NCBI RefSeq assembly: GCF_014126825.1
Contig: NZ_CP059900.1
Span: 3,114,954-3,178,953, forward strand
Reading direction: 5' to 3'
Length of the DNA: 64,000 nt
Source of the DNA: Tomitella gaofuii
GTDB lineage: Bacteria > Actinomycetota > Actinomycetes > Mycobacteriales > Mycobacteriaceae
Shown: positions 48,787 to 57,555 of the stretch, piece after piece
Numbering within the stretch: position 1 is the first letter of the stretch
How the letters are laid out: each line of letters starts with the position of its first letter
Program-made: the position numbers and the translations under genes
Notes under the pieces: generated by a model
What the model was told of the DNA's origin: nothing
Databases searched by the model: none
The model's input: only the letters and a program-made list of their open reading frames with translations

Positions 48787-49745
48787 GAGACCACCGCCTG
48801 CGCCGCGTCGACCGGTTCCGGCATGAAGCCGAGCTCCACCATCACCGTCGACATGTCGTCCAGCGCATCGACGTCGAGCCGCGGCCCGTAGCCGGGCAGC
48901 GTCATCTCCTCCGCCACCGCGGGATCGACCTTGCCGTATTCGACCAGCACGCGACGTACCTCCTCGGGATCGTTCTGCGCGTCGACGCTCGCCCGGTCGA
49001 TCGCGTCGGCGAACCTGCGGACCAGCTCCGGGTTGGTTTCGACGAACGGCTCGGCCGTGAACAGCAGCGAATACGTACCGCCCGGGGTGAACGCGTCGAC
49101 GTACGGGTTGGCGATCGACCGGAGCCCCTGGCCGGCGCCGATGGTGACGAACGGCTCGACGACCGACGCCGCGTCGACACGGTGGGCGGCCAGGGCCGTC
49201 ATCATGTCCGGGAAGGGCATGGCGACCCAGGTCACGGCGTTCGGGTCGCCGCCGTCGCGGCGCACCGACTCGGCCGCCGCCACGTGCACGATCGAGTTGA
49301 GGGCGTTGACGGCGACGGTTCTGCCTTGCAGGTCGGCCGGCCGAGCGATGTCCGACCCCTCGGCCACCAGCAGCCCCGACGCGTCGTCCTGCGCCGAGTG
49401 GCCCACGTTCGCCTGGTTGGCGACGGCCTCCAGCGGCAGCCCCTTCTGCGTCGCGGTGAGGAACGGGCTGGCGGCCGCGGTGCCGAACTGCAGCTGGCCG
49501 TTGAGCACCGACGGGGCGATCGCCGCGGCGTTCTGCATCACCTGCAGTTCGACGTCGATCCCGGCGTCGGCGAAATAGCCCTTGTCCACGGCGATGTAGA
49601 CCGGCGCGAAGTCCGCCACCGGGATCACCCCGATGCGGACCGGCTGTCCGTCGTCGATCTTGATGGCGCTGCCGCGGCCGACGCTGCACGCGGCGAGCAA
49701 TGCCGCCACCGCGCACAACGCGATGACGAGGGTGGATCTGCGCAC
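48783..49745 (-). CDS. ABC importer substrate-binding lipoprotein (NMT1/TauA type)
   Basis: A 320-residue lipoprotein with a signal peptide ending in the lipobox LAACS (about residues 16-20) and the NMT1/SsuA-like fold: VRIGVIPVADFAPVYIAVDK, YFADAGIDVELQVMQ and LVAEGSDIARPADLQGRTVA. The family binds sulfonates, nitrate, pyrimidine precursors and aromatic acids such as phthalate. GTG 49745 has AAGGAG 7 nt ahead. First gene of the catabolic operon. Confidence 0.9.
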   Translation of the reverse strand: MRRSTLVIALCAVAALLAACSVGRGSAIKIDDGQPVRIGVIPVADFAPVYIAVDKGYFADAGIDVELQVMQNAAAIAPSVLNGQLQFGTAAASPFLTATQKGLPLEAVANQANVGHSAQDDASGLLVAEGSDIARPADLQGRTVAVNALNSIVHVAAAESVRRDGGDPNAVTWVAMPFPDMMTALAAHRVDAASVVEPFVTIGAGQGLRSIANPYVDAFTPGGTYSLLFTAEPFVETNPELVRRFADAIDRASVDAQNDPEEVRRVLVEYGKVDPAVAEEMTLPGYGPRLDVDALDDMSTVMVELGFMPEPVDAAQAVVS

Positions 49746-49861
49746 GACCGGCTCCTTCGGAGTCTGCGGAACGACTGTTGCCGTCGGTTCCACACCAGTG
49801 TGTCGCTGGTCACTCGTATATATCCAATACTATTCTCGTGGCATCGTCATATGCTTCATGT
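49746..49861. promoter_or_regulatory. Divergent promoter region of the LysR gene and the ABC/hydroxyquinol operon
   Basis: An AT-rich island (TATATATCC, ATACTATTC, CATATG) unusual for this GC-rich window. TATGCT at 49850-49855 (TANNNT) lies 7 nt before the LysR ATG, which has no ribosome site, so the LysR mRNA may be leaderless. The LysR binding site should overlap this region. Confidence 0.5.
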
Positions 49862-50779
49862 ATGGAACTTCGCCAACTGCGCTACTTCCTTGCGATCGTC
49901 GACGCCGGGTCGTTCACGCAGGCCGCCGAGGAACTGCACATGTCGCAGCCGCCACTGAGCCTCGCCGTCAAGAATCTGGAGCGCGACCTCGGCGTCACGC
50001 TGCTCGTACGCACCCCCAAGGGGGTGCGTACCACCGAGGCCGGGCGCCACCTGGAGCAGACCGGGCGGCGGCTGCTGCACGGCTTCGACGACCTGACGCA
50101 GAGCCTCCGCGACCTCGGCGAGGGGCGCGCCGGGCGGCTTCGGGTCGCCGCCGTCCCCTCGTTCTCCTGGGCCCACCTGGCACCCCTGGTCACCGAGTAC
50201 GCGGAGCGCGCACCGGACGTGGAGATCGCCCTCGCGGACCCCGCGCCCGCGCAGGTGCTCCGCGCCGTCCGCGAAGGCACCGCGGACGTCGGCATCGTCG
50301 CGTGCGCCGATCCGGCGACGCTGGCCCGGAACCTCCGCGGCGAGCTGAACGCTGTGCCCGCACGGGAGCTGCCGCTGGTGGTCGCCCTGCCGCCGCGCCT
50401 CGCCGCAATGAGCGCTCCGAATCAGCCCATCGACCTGCGTGCGCTCGAGGACGAGCGGTGGATGATCCCCGGCGAGGTCGCCGGCTTTCCGGGGCTTCCG
50501 GAGCTCATCGAAACGATCTGGCTGCGCCTGGGGATCCGGCCCGCCAAGCTGCGCGAGGTGTCGACGTTGCAGACGGCGGTTCCCCTCATCGCGGCCGGCG
50601 CCGGCGTGGCCCTGGTCCCGGATACCATCGGCCGGATCGCGCAGGACTCGGTGGCGCTGCGGCCGATCGCCCAAGCCGTGCCGCCGCTGGTGGCCACCGT
50701 GCTGTGGAGCGCCGAGGGGGTGCTGACACCGGCCGCCCGGCGCTTCGTCGAGCTGGCGACGCGGGGGGCGGGCGCCTGA
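49862..50779 (+). CDS. LysR-type regulator of the hydroxyquinol/ABC operon
   Basis: A 305-residue regulator with the family start MELRQLRYFLAIVDAGSFTQ, helix-turn-helix AAEELHMSQPPLSLAVKNLE and RTPKGVRTTEAGRHL, followed by a periplasmic-binding-like effector domain (LRVAAVPSFSWAHLAPLV). It is divergent from the operon's binding-protein gene, the classic arrangement for a LysR activator sensing a pathway metabolite. Confidence 0.93.
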   Translation: MELRQLRYFLAIVDAGSFTQAAEELHMSQPPLSLAVKNLERDLGVTLLVRTPKGVRTTEAGRHLEQTGRRLLHGFDDLTQSLRDLGEGRAGRLRVAAVPSFSWAHLAPLVTEYAERAPDVEIALADPAPAQVLRAVREGTADVGIVACADPATLARNLRGELNAVPARELPLVVALPPRLAAMSAPNQPIDLRALEDERWMIPGEVAGFPGLPELIETIWLRLGIRPAKLREVSTLQTAVPLIAAGAGVALVPDTIGRIAQDSVALRPIAQAVPPLVATVLWSAEGVLTPAARRFVELATRGAGA

Positions 50780-50879
50780 CGCTGATGGCGTGCGGCCGAG
50801 CAGCGGCGCCGGTACTCCGCGCGGTGTCGGACGCGTCGACTAGGTTGGGGTACGTGTCTAGATCAGAGCCGTTGGATTC

Positions 50880-51185
50880 GTGCCATCGGGGTGGCGGGTG
50901 ATCGCGCCGTCCCACCAGGGCCATGTCAGTACGCGCGACGCGAATGCACCCTATCGACTGTCGTTCACCACCGGCGGCTTGCTGAGGTCGCCCGCTACGG
51001 CGATCGCTGCGATGCTGATCGCGTCTGCAGATGCCTCGACAGTCCGCACCGACGCGGTCGAATGGAACATCGTTCAGCAACGTTCCGCCGCATCGACCGT
51101 GCGTGTGACTCGTGAAGTTATGCAGCGTCTCGCCGAATTACCGCAGCCTGGACTGGAGCTTGTCGCCGACGGCTCGGTGGACGGC
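50880..51185 (+). pseudogene. brxA: brxA (DUF1819) N-terminal remnant of a BREX system
   Basis: About 100 codons remain. After a GTG (50880 or 50898) the text ANAPYRLSFTTGGLLRSPAT and the segment EWNIVQQRSAASTVRVTREV, then MQRLAELP, match the start of BrxA/DUF1819 proteins, which open BREX phage-defence operons. The frame then runs straight into sequence of a pglZ gene in another frame near 51175-51190. A large internal deletion is the simplest explanation. No complete BREX gene precedes it. Confidence 0.75.
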
Positions 51186-51714
51186 GACGCAGCTCGGCCT
51201 CGACGGAGACCTTCAGTTGCAGGTGCCGCGGGCACTGCACCGCCTGCGGATGCAGGGTGCCGGCTACCAGTACGTGCACGGGGGTGCCACCCTGCAGGAG
51301 ATCGTGGTGCCGTTGGTGACGCTCACGCAGTCCCGCAGCAAGGACATCAGCAAGGTCACAGTCGACGTCAACGTCAGCAGCCCCAGAATTACCGCCAGCA
51401 CCGTGTTCGTCGCCCTCCTGCAATGCGAGGCGTCCACCGGTAAGCGCCGCGGCCGGACTCTCATCGTCGGTGTCTACGCCGAAGACGGCGCGGCACTGTC
51501 CGGGGAACGCACCGTCGTCGTCGACAGCGCCGCGGACGACCTGCGCGACCGGAACTCTACAGTCGAACTCGTCCTCGGTGAGGCCGCCGAACGGTACAAC
51601 GGACAGACCGTACATATCCGTGCCGACGAGGAGACCAACGGCACCCGCACCGAGTACCGTCACACCACCGCAAGCCTCAATCGAGGGTTCGGCGGATTCT
51701 TCGATCCACTCTGA
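51186..51714 (+). pseudogene. pglZ: pglZ C-terminal remnant of a BREX system
   Basis: The last 175 or so codons of a PglZ alkaline-phosphatase-superfamily protein: TQLGLDGDLQLQVPRALHRL, then GYQYVHGGATLQEIVVPLVT, which is the conserved C-terminal signature, and a beta-rich tail ending SLNRGFGGFFDPL. The phosphatase core is missing. The ATG at 51112 opens the same frame but lies in the brxA remnant, so it is fortuitous. Confidence 0.75.
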
Positions 51715-51723
51715 TTGCGGTTT

Positions 51724-51766
51724 CAGTACGCGTTTCGTAGGGTTATAGCCTACGTATGACGTACTG
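51724..51766 (+). promoter_or_regulatory. Nested-palindrome operator/promoter of the abiE pair
   Basis: A 43-bp symmetric element. Outer arms are CAGTACG (51724-51730) and CGTACTG (51760-51766); inner arms are CGTAGG (51736-51741) and CCTACG (51749-51754), around GTTATAG. The spacing is mirror-symmetric (7-5-6-7-6-5-7). It ends 10 nt before the abiEi GTG. AbiEi antitoxins repress their own operon through inverted repeats, so this is probably the operator, with a -10 (TTATAG) at the centre. Confidence 0.7.
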
Positions 51767-51776
51767 AAGGAGTGAC

Positions 51777-52424
51777 GTGGAGCAGTTGCGCGGGACGCCG
51801 TTGCCAGCCGAGCTGACTCGCACCGCCCTGCGCACTCTCCGCCCTCGGGACGCCGGTGGCATCTACGCCCACCCCCGCCCTGAATTGGCTCGGCTCACCG
51901 ACCGGGGCGTCCTGCACAGGGTGGCGCGCGGCTACTACATCGTCGTACCCCAGGAGCAGGTCGGGCGCTCCTGGCTGCCCGGGCTCGAAGCCGCCGCCGC
52001 GGGCATAGCGTCGACGATCTATGGCGCAGACCGCGCGCTGGTGATGGGCGTGAGCGCCGCCCGACTGCACGGAGTGATCCCGAGGGCACTCGCGACCGCC
52101 GTCGTCGCCGTCCCCAGGCAACATAAGCCGATTCCGCTGCTTGACCGGTCGGCCACCGTCCTGTTTGTTCAGCGCGATACCGCGGCGCTCGATGCCGAAC
52201 GCATCGACACTCCCCTCGGCGGCACCCTCGTCACTACGCCCGAACAGACTGTGCTCGACCTGGCCAGGCGCCCCCGGCTCGGGAACGCGGATGCCGAGGT
52301 CCCGACCGCCGTCGCAGCACTTCACCACCGCTGCGACCACGACCGTCTCGAAGACCTGGCAACGAAGCAGCGGATGGTTGCGAGCCTGCGGCGGGCCGAG
52401 ATCTGGGCGGGAGTAAGTCCGTGA
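51777..52424 (+). CDS. abiEi: AbiEi-type antitoxin (type IV toxin-antitoxin)
   Basis: A 215-residue antitoxin and repressor. The N-terminal winged-helix part has ARLTDRGVLHRVARGYYIVV; then come AAAAGIASTIYGADRALVMG, VMGVSAARLHGVIPRAL and TTPEQTVLDLARRPRLGNAD, the AbiEi C-terminal pattern. GTG 51777 has AAGGAG ahead. Its stop overlaps the toxin's GTG (GTGA). The gene looks intact, unlike the BREX genes on either side. Confidence 0.88.
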   Translation: MEQLRGTPLPAELTRTALRTLRPRDAGGIYAHPRPELARLTDRGVLHRVARGYYIVVPQEQVGRSWLPGLEAAAAGIASTIYGADRALVMGVSAARLHGVIPRALATAVVAVPRQHKPIPLLDRSATVLFVQRDTAALDAERIDTPLGGTLVTTPEQTVLDLARRPRLGNADAEVPTAVAALHHRCDHDRLEDLATKQRMVASLRRAEIWAGVSP

Positions 52425-53200
52425 TCCCCGACGAACACGATGAGGTAGCCACCCGATTCGGTGTCGCACCGGAGCAGGTGGAACGCGACCACCTCATCTC
52501 ACATCTCCTGGCCGTCCTATCCGACCGATTCGCGGACCGACTGCATTTCATCGGCGGGACCGCGCTTGCCCGCACCCACCTGCCGAACGGGCGTCTCAGC
52601 GAGGACATCGACCTCGTCGCAGGTGGCGACCGCACCGCACTTGCCGCCGAACTCGATGCGGCCCTGCCCCGTGCAGTGGCGCGCACGTTCGGCCGGCTGG
52701 CTTGGGAACCGGCACTCGGCGCCGTCCGAGACTCCGATTCCGCCCACCTCCGCACCGCCGGCGGACTGTCCGTGAAGATCCAGTTGCTCTCCGCCAAGGG
52801 CCGGACTCTGTGGCCTGTCGAGAGGCGGCATCTCGAACAGCGATACAGCGACGCTCCGCCCGCTCGATTGGCCGTTCCCACGCGTACTGCGTTCGCTGCG
52901 TCGAAAACTGCAACCTGGCACGACCGCAGCGCTGCCCGAGACCTGTGGGATCTGTGGGCGCTCGCGGAGATCGGCGCAATCGACGACGAAGCTGCAGCGA
53001 TGTTCGCGCGACACGGTCCGACTAACCATCCTCCCAGCCGGCACATGTTCCTCGCCGCACCGCGTGAGGAGGAATGGACCGCGCAATTGGCGGGCCAAAC
53101 CCGTCTGAGGATCAGCGCATCCGAGGCCCTGATCACCGTCCGCGATGCCTGGGAATGTGTGGCTGAACGTGACGCGACGCAAGAAGCTGGAGAACCGTGA
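52421..53200 (+). CDS. abiEii: AbiEii-type nucleotidyltransferase toxin
   Basis: A 259-residue DNA polymerase beta-like nucleotidyltransferase that causes abortive infection when freed from AbiEi. Motif I and II are in FIGGTALARTHLPNGRLSED followed at once by IDLV (about 46-70). The later motif with Lys and Asp appears in FAASKTATWHDRSAARDLWD. It is intact. The stop overlaps the GTG of brxL, so the pair sits inside the BREX operon and would be co-transcribed with it. Confidence 0.9.
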   Translation: MIPDEHDEVATRFGVAPEQVERDHLISHLLAVLSDRFADRLHFIGGTALARTHLPNGRLSEDIDLVAGGDRTALAAELDAALPRAVARTFGRLAWEPALGAVRDSDSAHLRTAGGLSVKIQLLSAKGRTLWPVERRHLEQRYSDAPPARLAVPTRTAFAASKTATWHDRSAARDLWDLWALAEIGAIDDEAAAMFARHGPTNHPPSRHMFLAAPREEEWTAQLAGQTRLRISASEALITVRDAWECVAERDATQEAGEP

Positions 53201-54370
53201 CCAACAACTTAGCCGACACCGCCGATGCCCCCCACTCACTGCTCTCGATGCCAAAGCGAACACCGAGTTCCCCGGGCTGGTGGTCCGCAAAGACCTGATC
53301 GGTCGCGTCCGCGGCAATGCCGTCGTCCCCGGCTACGTGCTCGAGTTCCTCCTCGCCCAGTATTGCGCCACCGATGACGAAGCCACGATCGACGCCGGCA
53401 TCGAGAGCGTCCGGGATATCCTCGCCCAGCACTACGTGCACCGCGGCGAGGCCGAGCTGATGAAGTCCACGATCCGCGACCGCGGGCGGCACCGCGTGAT
53501 CGACAAGGTCACCGTCGTACTCGGCGACAAGTAGGACATCCACACCGCCTCGTTCTCCCACCAGGGGCTCAAGTCGGCGCCTATTGACGACCGCACCGTC
53601 AAGCAGCATCCCAAGCTGCTCACCGGCGGCGTCTGGTGCATGGTCGACGTCGAATACTCCGGCGGCGACTCCCTCGATGACCGCTGGATCATCGCTGGTC
53701 TCAAGCCGATCCAGCTCGGCCAGTTCGATGCCGGCGTATACCTCGCCGCGCGCGCGAGATTCAGCACCGACGAGTGGATCGACCTGCTCGTGCAGAGCAT
53801 CGGATTCGACCCGGAACGCCTGTCGCCGCGCGGCAAACTCCTCCAGCCGGTGCAGCTGATCCCCTTCGTCGAACGCAGCTACAATCTCGTCGAGCTCGAC
53901 CCCAAAGGCACCGGCAAGTCGCACGTGTACTCGGAGTTCTCCCCGCACGGCATGCTCATCTCCGGCGGAGAGTTCACCGTCCCGAAGCTCTTCGTCAACA
54001 CCTCCAACGGACGCATCGGGCTCGTCGGCTTCTGGGATGTCGTCGCCTTCGACGGGTTCGCCGGGCAGAAACGAGTGGACAAGGCCCTCGTCGACATCCT
54101 GAAGAACTACCTGGCCAACAAGACGTTCTCCCGCGGCGTCGAGACCATTCCCGCCGAGGCGTCGATGGTGTTCATCGGGAACACTTCCCGGCCCGTGCCG
54201 ACGATGCTCGCGCACTCCGACTCGTTCGAGGTGCTCCCCGAGGCCTACTACGACGCCGCCTACCTCGACCGGCTGCACTTCTACCTTCCAGGCTGGGAAG
54301 TCGAGATCATCCGGCGCGAACTGTTCACTGACGGCTACGGATTCGTCGTCGACTACCTCGCCGAAGCGCT
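53197..54370 (+). pseudogene. brxL: brxL (Lon-like BREX protein), frameshifted, with an amber codon and truncated
   Basis: The gene starts at GTG 53197 (overlapping abiEii) with TNNLADTADAP. A C6 run at 53228-53233 marks a frameshift; in the new frame BrxL continues LTALDAKANTEFPGLVVRKD, YVLEFLLAQYCATDDEATID. A TAG at 53532-53534 interrupts it after VVLGDK. The frame resumes with LKSAPIDDRTVKQHPKLLTG, WIIAGLKPIQLGQFD, Walker A ELDPKGTGKSHVY (about 237) and LVGFWDVVAFDGFAGQKRVD. It ends near YLAEALRHL, where BrxL proteins normally continue for 150 residues or more. At least three lesions, so non-functional. Confidence 0.85.
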
Positions 54371-54892
54371 CCGGCACCTACGACGCCGGAATCGTTCGAG
54401 ACGCTGCGGACCGGCGCGCTCGACATTCCCGACAACGCAATGGGGTACTCGTACGCCGACCTGCTGATACCGCACCTGCGCGGCGCACAGCGGATAGAGA
54501 TCGTCGACCCCTACATCAGGGCCCCGCATCAGCTGCGCAATCTCAACGAGCTGCTGGTAGCGATCATTGCCGCGAAACCGGCTGAAGATGCAGTCGCCGT
54601 GCATCTGACTACATCCGTGGAGCCGGAACGCGAGGATAGACACAAGGCACAGATCGTCGGGCTGTCGGAGATCAAGGACGCTGTCGCCGAGGGCGGCGTG
54701 GAGTTCACCTGCGATTTCGCGGACGGACTGCACGATCGGCAGATCACCGCCGACACCGGATGGCGGATACAGCTCGGTCGCGGCCTCGATATCTTCCAGC
54801 CCTTCACCAGCGCCAATCGGTACGACATCCGCGTTCGGCGACAGGACTGGCGGCGCACCAAGTCCTGCACGATCACCTCACTGAAGGAGTAA
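54371..54892 (+). pseudogene. MIT_C (phospholipase D-like) domain fragment joined to brxL
   Basis: In a different frame from brxL, this reads APTTPESFETLRTGALDIPD, then MGYSYADLLIPHLRGAQRIE, IVDPYIRAPHQLRNLNELL, VAVHLTTS, LSEIKDAVAEGGVEF, LHDRQITADTGWRIQLGRGL and DIFQPF. The DPYIR, HDR and GWxIxxGRGLDxF elements match the MIT_C domain best known from human MITD1. In bacteria it is found at the end of larger proteins. It has no start of its own (ATG 54440 is internal), so it is the tail of a fusion or of a second gene joined to brxL by deletion. Confidence 0.75.
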
Positions 54893-55036
54893 CCGGAACG
54901 GCGACGCGGCTCCACCTGGTCGGTCCGTCCACTGCACGCACGTGGTTTGTGAAAGTTGTCGGTCCCGCTCGATACCGTGCGTTCCGACGCTGCAGGCCGC
55001 CGACGGCCGCGCCTACCGCATCGGAACGGAGGAGTC

Positions 55037-56116
55037 ATGACGCACGCGCCCGAGGAGCACGACGAGCTCAAAGGACTCGATGGGCTGTGGGAATCCGCGC
55101 TCGCGCACGGGCGGGCGCCGTTGTCCGCAGCGCTCCTCCGATTCGTACGGAACTTTCCGACGATCGCCGCCTACAACGCGGCCATGATCGGCATCCAGCG
55201 GCCGGGCAGCCGCTACGTGCTGACGGCGCGGCAATGGCGGGACCGTTTCGGCAGGCAGGTCGTACCGGGGGCGAACCCCCTGGTGATCCTCAAACCATTC
55301 GGTCCCGTCGAGTTCGTCTACGACGTATCCGACGTCGAGGGCGATCCGCTGCCCGCTGAGGTACTCGACCCCTTCGCCAGCAGCGGACCGGTCACGGACG
55401 AGGGGCTGACCAGGTTCGCGCTCGGTCTGCCCGTCTCCGGTATCGCCTACGCGGAATCGCAGCAAGGACCCACGGCCGCGGGACACATCGTGCGACTGAG
55501 CGAGCCCCGCAAGAAGCGGATGGGCAATGCCGAGAAAGTGATCCTGTTCGATCTGGTGGTCAATCGCAGCCTCGACGCCAACGCGAAGTTCGCGACGGTC
55601 GCGCACGAACTGGGTCACCTGTACTGCGGCCACCTCGGCGAACTCACGCGGGATGCGTCCACGGAGGACGACCGCGCCGGAAAGGGCCGCGCGGTCGTGA
55701 TCAAAGATCGATCATCCCTGCCGCACGAGGTGCAGGAGTTCGAGGCGGAAGCGGTGTCGTGGCTCGTCTGCGGGCGGATCGGGGTCACCAGCCCCGCAGG
55801 CGAGTACCTCGGCAACCTGCTGGCCGGCTCGGAGCCGCCTCCGGTCTCGTTCGAGGCGATCCTCAGCGCGGTGCGCCGGGTGGAATCCCTGGGGCACGGC
55901 ACCGCCCAGCTCGGCGTGACGCTTCGCGATGACCGGCCCGCGCTGTTCGCGCCGCATGCCTTCGGACAGCACTCAGCCGGGCAGCACTCAGCCGGACAAC
56001 GCGCGGCTCCGGATACCGCACTTCCGCGGTGGCAATCATTCACGGCCGCAGCCCTGCAGGACAATCACCCGACGGTGGACGTCTCGCGGTCCCGCGGCCG
56101 CACCCAGACCCGGTAG
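55037..56116 (+). CDS. ImmA/IrrE-type (HExxH) metallopeptidase-like protein
   Basis: A 359-residue protein with a zinc-peptidase motif [18 protein letters not shown] (H190, E191, H194) and a later [15 protein letters not shown] holding the third ligand region, as in ImmA/IrrE proteins. The N-terminal part ([30 protein letters not shown]) resembles the DNA-binding module of ArdC-type anti-restriction proteins. A short tandem repeat ([12 protein letters not shown]) lies near the C-terminus. GGAGGAG precedes the ATG. It lies at the edge of the defence remnant and overlaps the convergent permease gene by 52 bp. Confidence 0.8.
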   Translation: MTHAPEEHDELKGLDGLWESALAHGRAPLSAALLRFVRNFPTIAAYNAAMIGIQRPGSRYVLTARQWRDRFGRQVVPGANPLVILKPFGPVEFVYDVSDVEGDPLPAEVLDPFASSGPVTDEGLTRFALGLPVSGIAYAESQQGPTAAGHIVRLSEPRKKRMGNAEKVILFDLVVNRSLDANAKFATVAHELGHLYCGHLGELTRDASTEDDRAGKGRAVVIKDRSSLPHEVQEFEAEAVSWLVCGRIGVTSPAGEYLGNLLAGSEPPPVSFEAILSAVRRVESLGHGTAQLGVTLRDDRPALFAPHAFGQHSAGQHSAGQRAAPDTALPRWQSFTAAALQDNHPTVDVSRSRGRTQTR

Positions 56117-57501
56117 GCCCCGGCCAGCAACGCCAGCCACACCGCGCCCACGATGATGGCCACGCGGGTGTCCGGGAAGTACGCGAGCACCCCGCAGACG
56201 AACACGATGAACGCGATCGTCGCTATGGGCGCCACCGGCCACAGCGGCACGGGGAACCGCAGCGCGGCGCGCTGCTGCGGCGTCATTCGGCGGCGCGAGG
56301 CCACCTGCGACGCCACGATCATCAGCCACACCCACACCGTGGCGAAGGTGGCGATCGAGGCGACGACCACGAACACCCGGTCCGGCATGAGGTAGTTGAC
56401 CACCACGCCGACCAGCAGCGCGGCGACCATCAGCGCGACGGTCACCCACGGGACGCCGCCCCTGGTCAGCTTGCCCAGCGCGGCCGGGGCGTGCCGCTGC
56501 TCCGCCATCCCGAACATCATCCGGCCCGCGCCGAAGATGTCGCTGTTGATCGCGGACAGCGCCGCCGTGATGAGCACGATGTTGAGTACCGTCGCCGCCG
56601 CGGGCATGCCCAGCGACGTGAAGATCGAGACGAACGGGCTGGACTCGGAGTCGACCTCGCTCCACGGCATGATCGCCATGATCACGCCCAGGGCCAGCAC
56701 GTAGAACAGCAGCACCCGCAGCGGGACGGTGTTGACGGCCCGCGGGATCGCCTTCTCGGGATCCCGCGCCTCGCTGGCGGTGAGCCCGATGATCTCGGTG
56801 CCACCGAACGCGAACATGACGATGGCGAGCGAGGCGATCACGCCGCCCACCCCGTGCGGCGCGAACCCGCCGTCAGCCCACAGGTTGCTCATGCCGGTGG
56901 CCCCGTCGTCCATGCCGAAGCCGAACACGATGATCGCCGCGCCGCCCGCGATCATCGCCACGATCGCGACGATCTTGACGATGGTGAACCAGAACTCCAG
57001 CTCGCCGTACACCTTGACGCTGACGAGGTTCACCGCGCCGAGCAGCAGCACGATGGCCAGCACCCAGATCCACCTCGGCACGTCCGGAAACCACAGTCCC
57101 ATGTAGACGCCGAACGCGGTGACGTCCGCGATGCACACGATGACCATCTCGAACACGTACGTCCACCCGGTGACGAACCCCGCCAGCGGGCCCAGGTGCT
57201 TGCGCGCGTACTCGCCGAACGACCCCGCCACCGGGTCGCTCACCGCCATCTCGCCGAGCGAGCGCAGCACCGAATACACCACTGCGCCGCCGATGATGTA
57301 GGCGATGAGCACGGCGGGGCCCGCGGCCTGGATCGACTCGGAGGAGCCGTAGAACAGCCCGGTGCCGATCGCGGAGCCGAGGGCGATGAAGTTGATGTGC
57401 CGCGTGGACAGGCCGCGTTGGAGGCGCCGTCGACGTTCGGGAGGCGCCGGGGGCGCGTCCGTCGCGGCGTCGGCCGGGGCCTGATCGGTCATGCCGGTCA
57501 T
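56065..57501 (-). CDS. Amino-acid permease (APC superfamily)
   Basis: A 478-residue transporter with about 12 helices. The family start is [20 protein letters not shown] and [20 protein letters not shown]; the consensus [20 protein letters not shown] follows near the middle. It belongs to the group with GABA, asparagine and aromatic amino-acid permeases. It starts 55 nt after pcaJ on the same strand and could be co-transcribed with pcaIJ, but the substrate is unknown. ATG 57501 is preferred; 57492 and 57525 are possible. Confidence 0.9.
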   Translation of the reverse strand: MTGMTDQAPADAATDAPPAPPERRRRLQRGLSTRHINFIALGSAIGTGLFYGSSESIQAAGPAVLIAYIIGGAVVYSVLRSLGEMAVSDPVAGSFGEYARKHLGPLAGFVTGWTYVFEMVIVCIADVTAFGVYMGLWFPDVPRWIWVLAIVLLLGAVNLVSVKVYGELEFWFTIVKIVAIVAMIAGGAAIIVFGFGMDDGATGMSNLWADGGFAPHGVGGVIASLAIVMFAFGGTEIIGLTASEARDPEKAIPRAVNTVPLRVLLFYVLALGVIMAIMPWSEVDSESSPFVSIFTSLGMPAAATVLNIVLITAALSAINSDIFGAGRMMFGMAEQRHAPAALGKLTRGGVPWVTVALMVAALLVGVVVNYLMPDRVFVVVASIATFATVWVWLMIVASQVASRRRMTPQQRAALRFPVPLWPVAPIATIAFIVFVCGVLAYFPDTRVAIIVGAVWLALLAGAYRVWVRPRDRETSTVG

Positions 57502-57555
57502 TGTCCCCGGGCCGTCCATGCGCATTGTCCTCGCCCGCCGCCGACGTCGCGCGGA

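Noticed and set aside
51112-51714. Separate intact gene starting at ATG 51112
   Set aside because: The first 25 codons come from brxA sequence read out of frame; only the part from about 51186 resembles PglZ.
55965-56005. Short tandem repeat near the end of the metallopeptidase as a CRISPR or VNTR locus
   Set aside because: Only about two and a half 15-bp units, in frame inside the coding sequence, without spacers.
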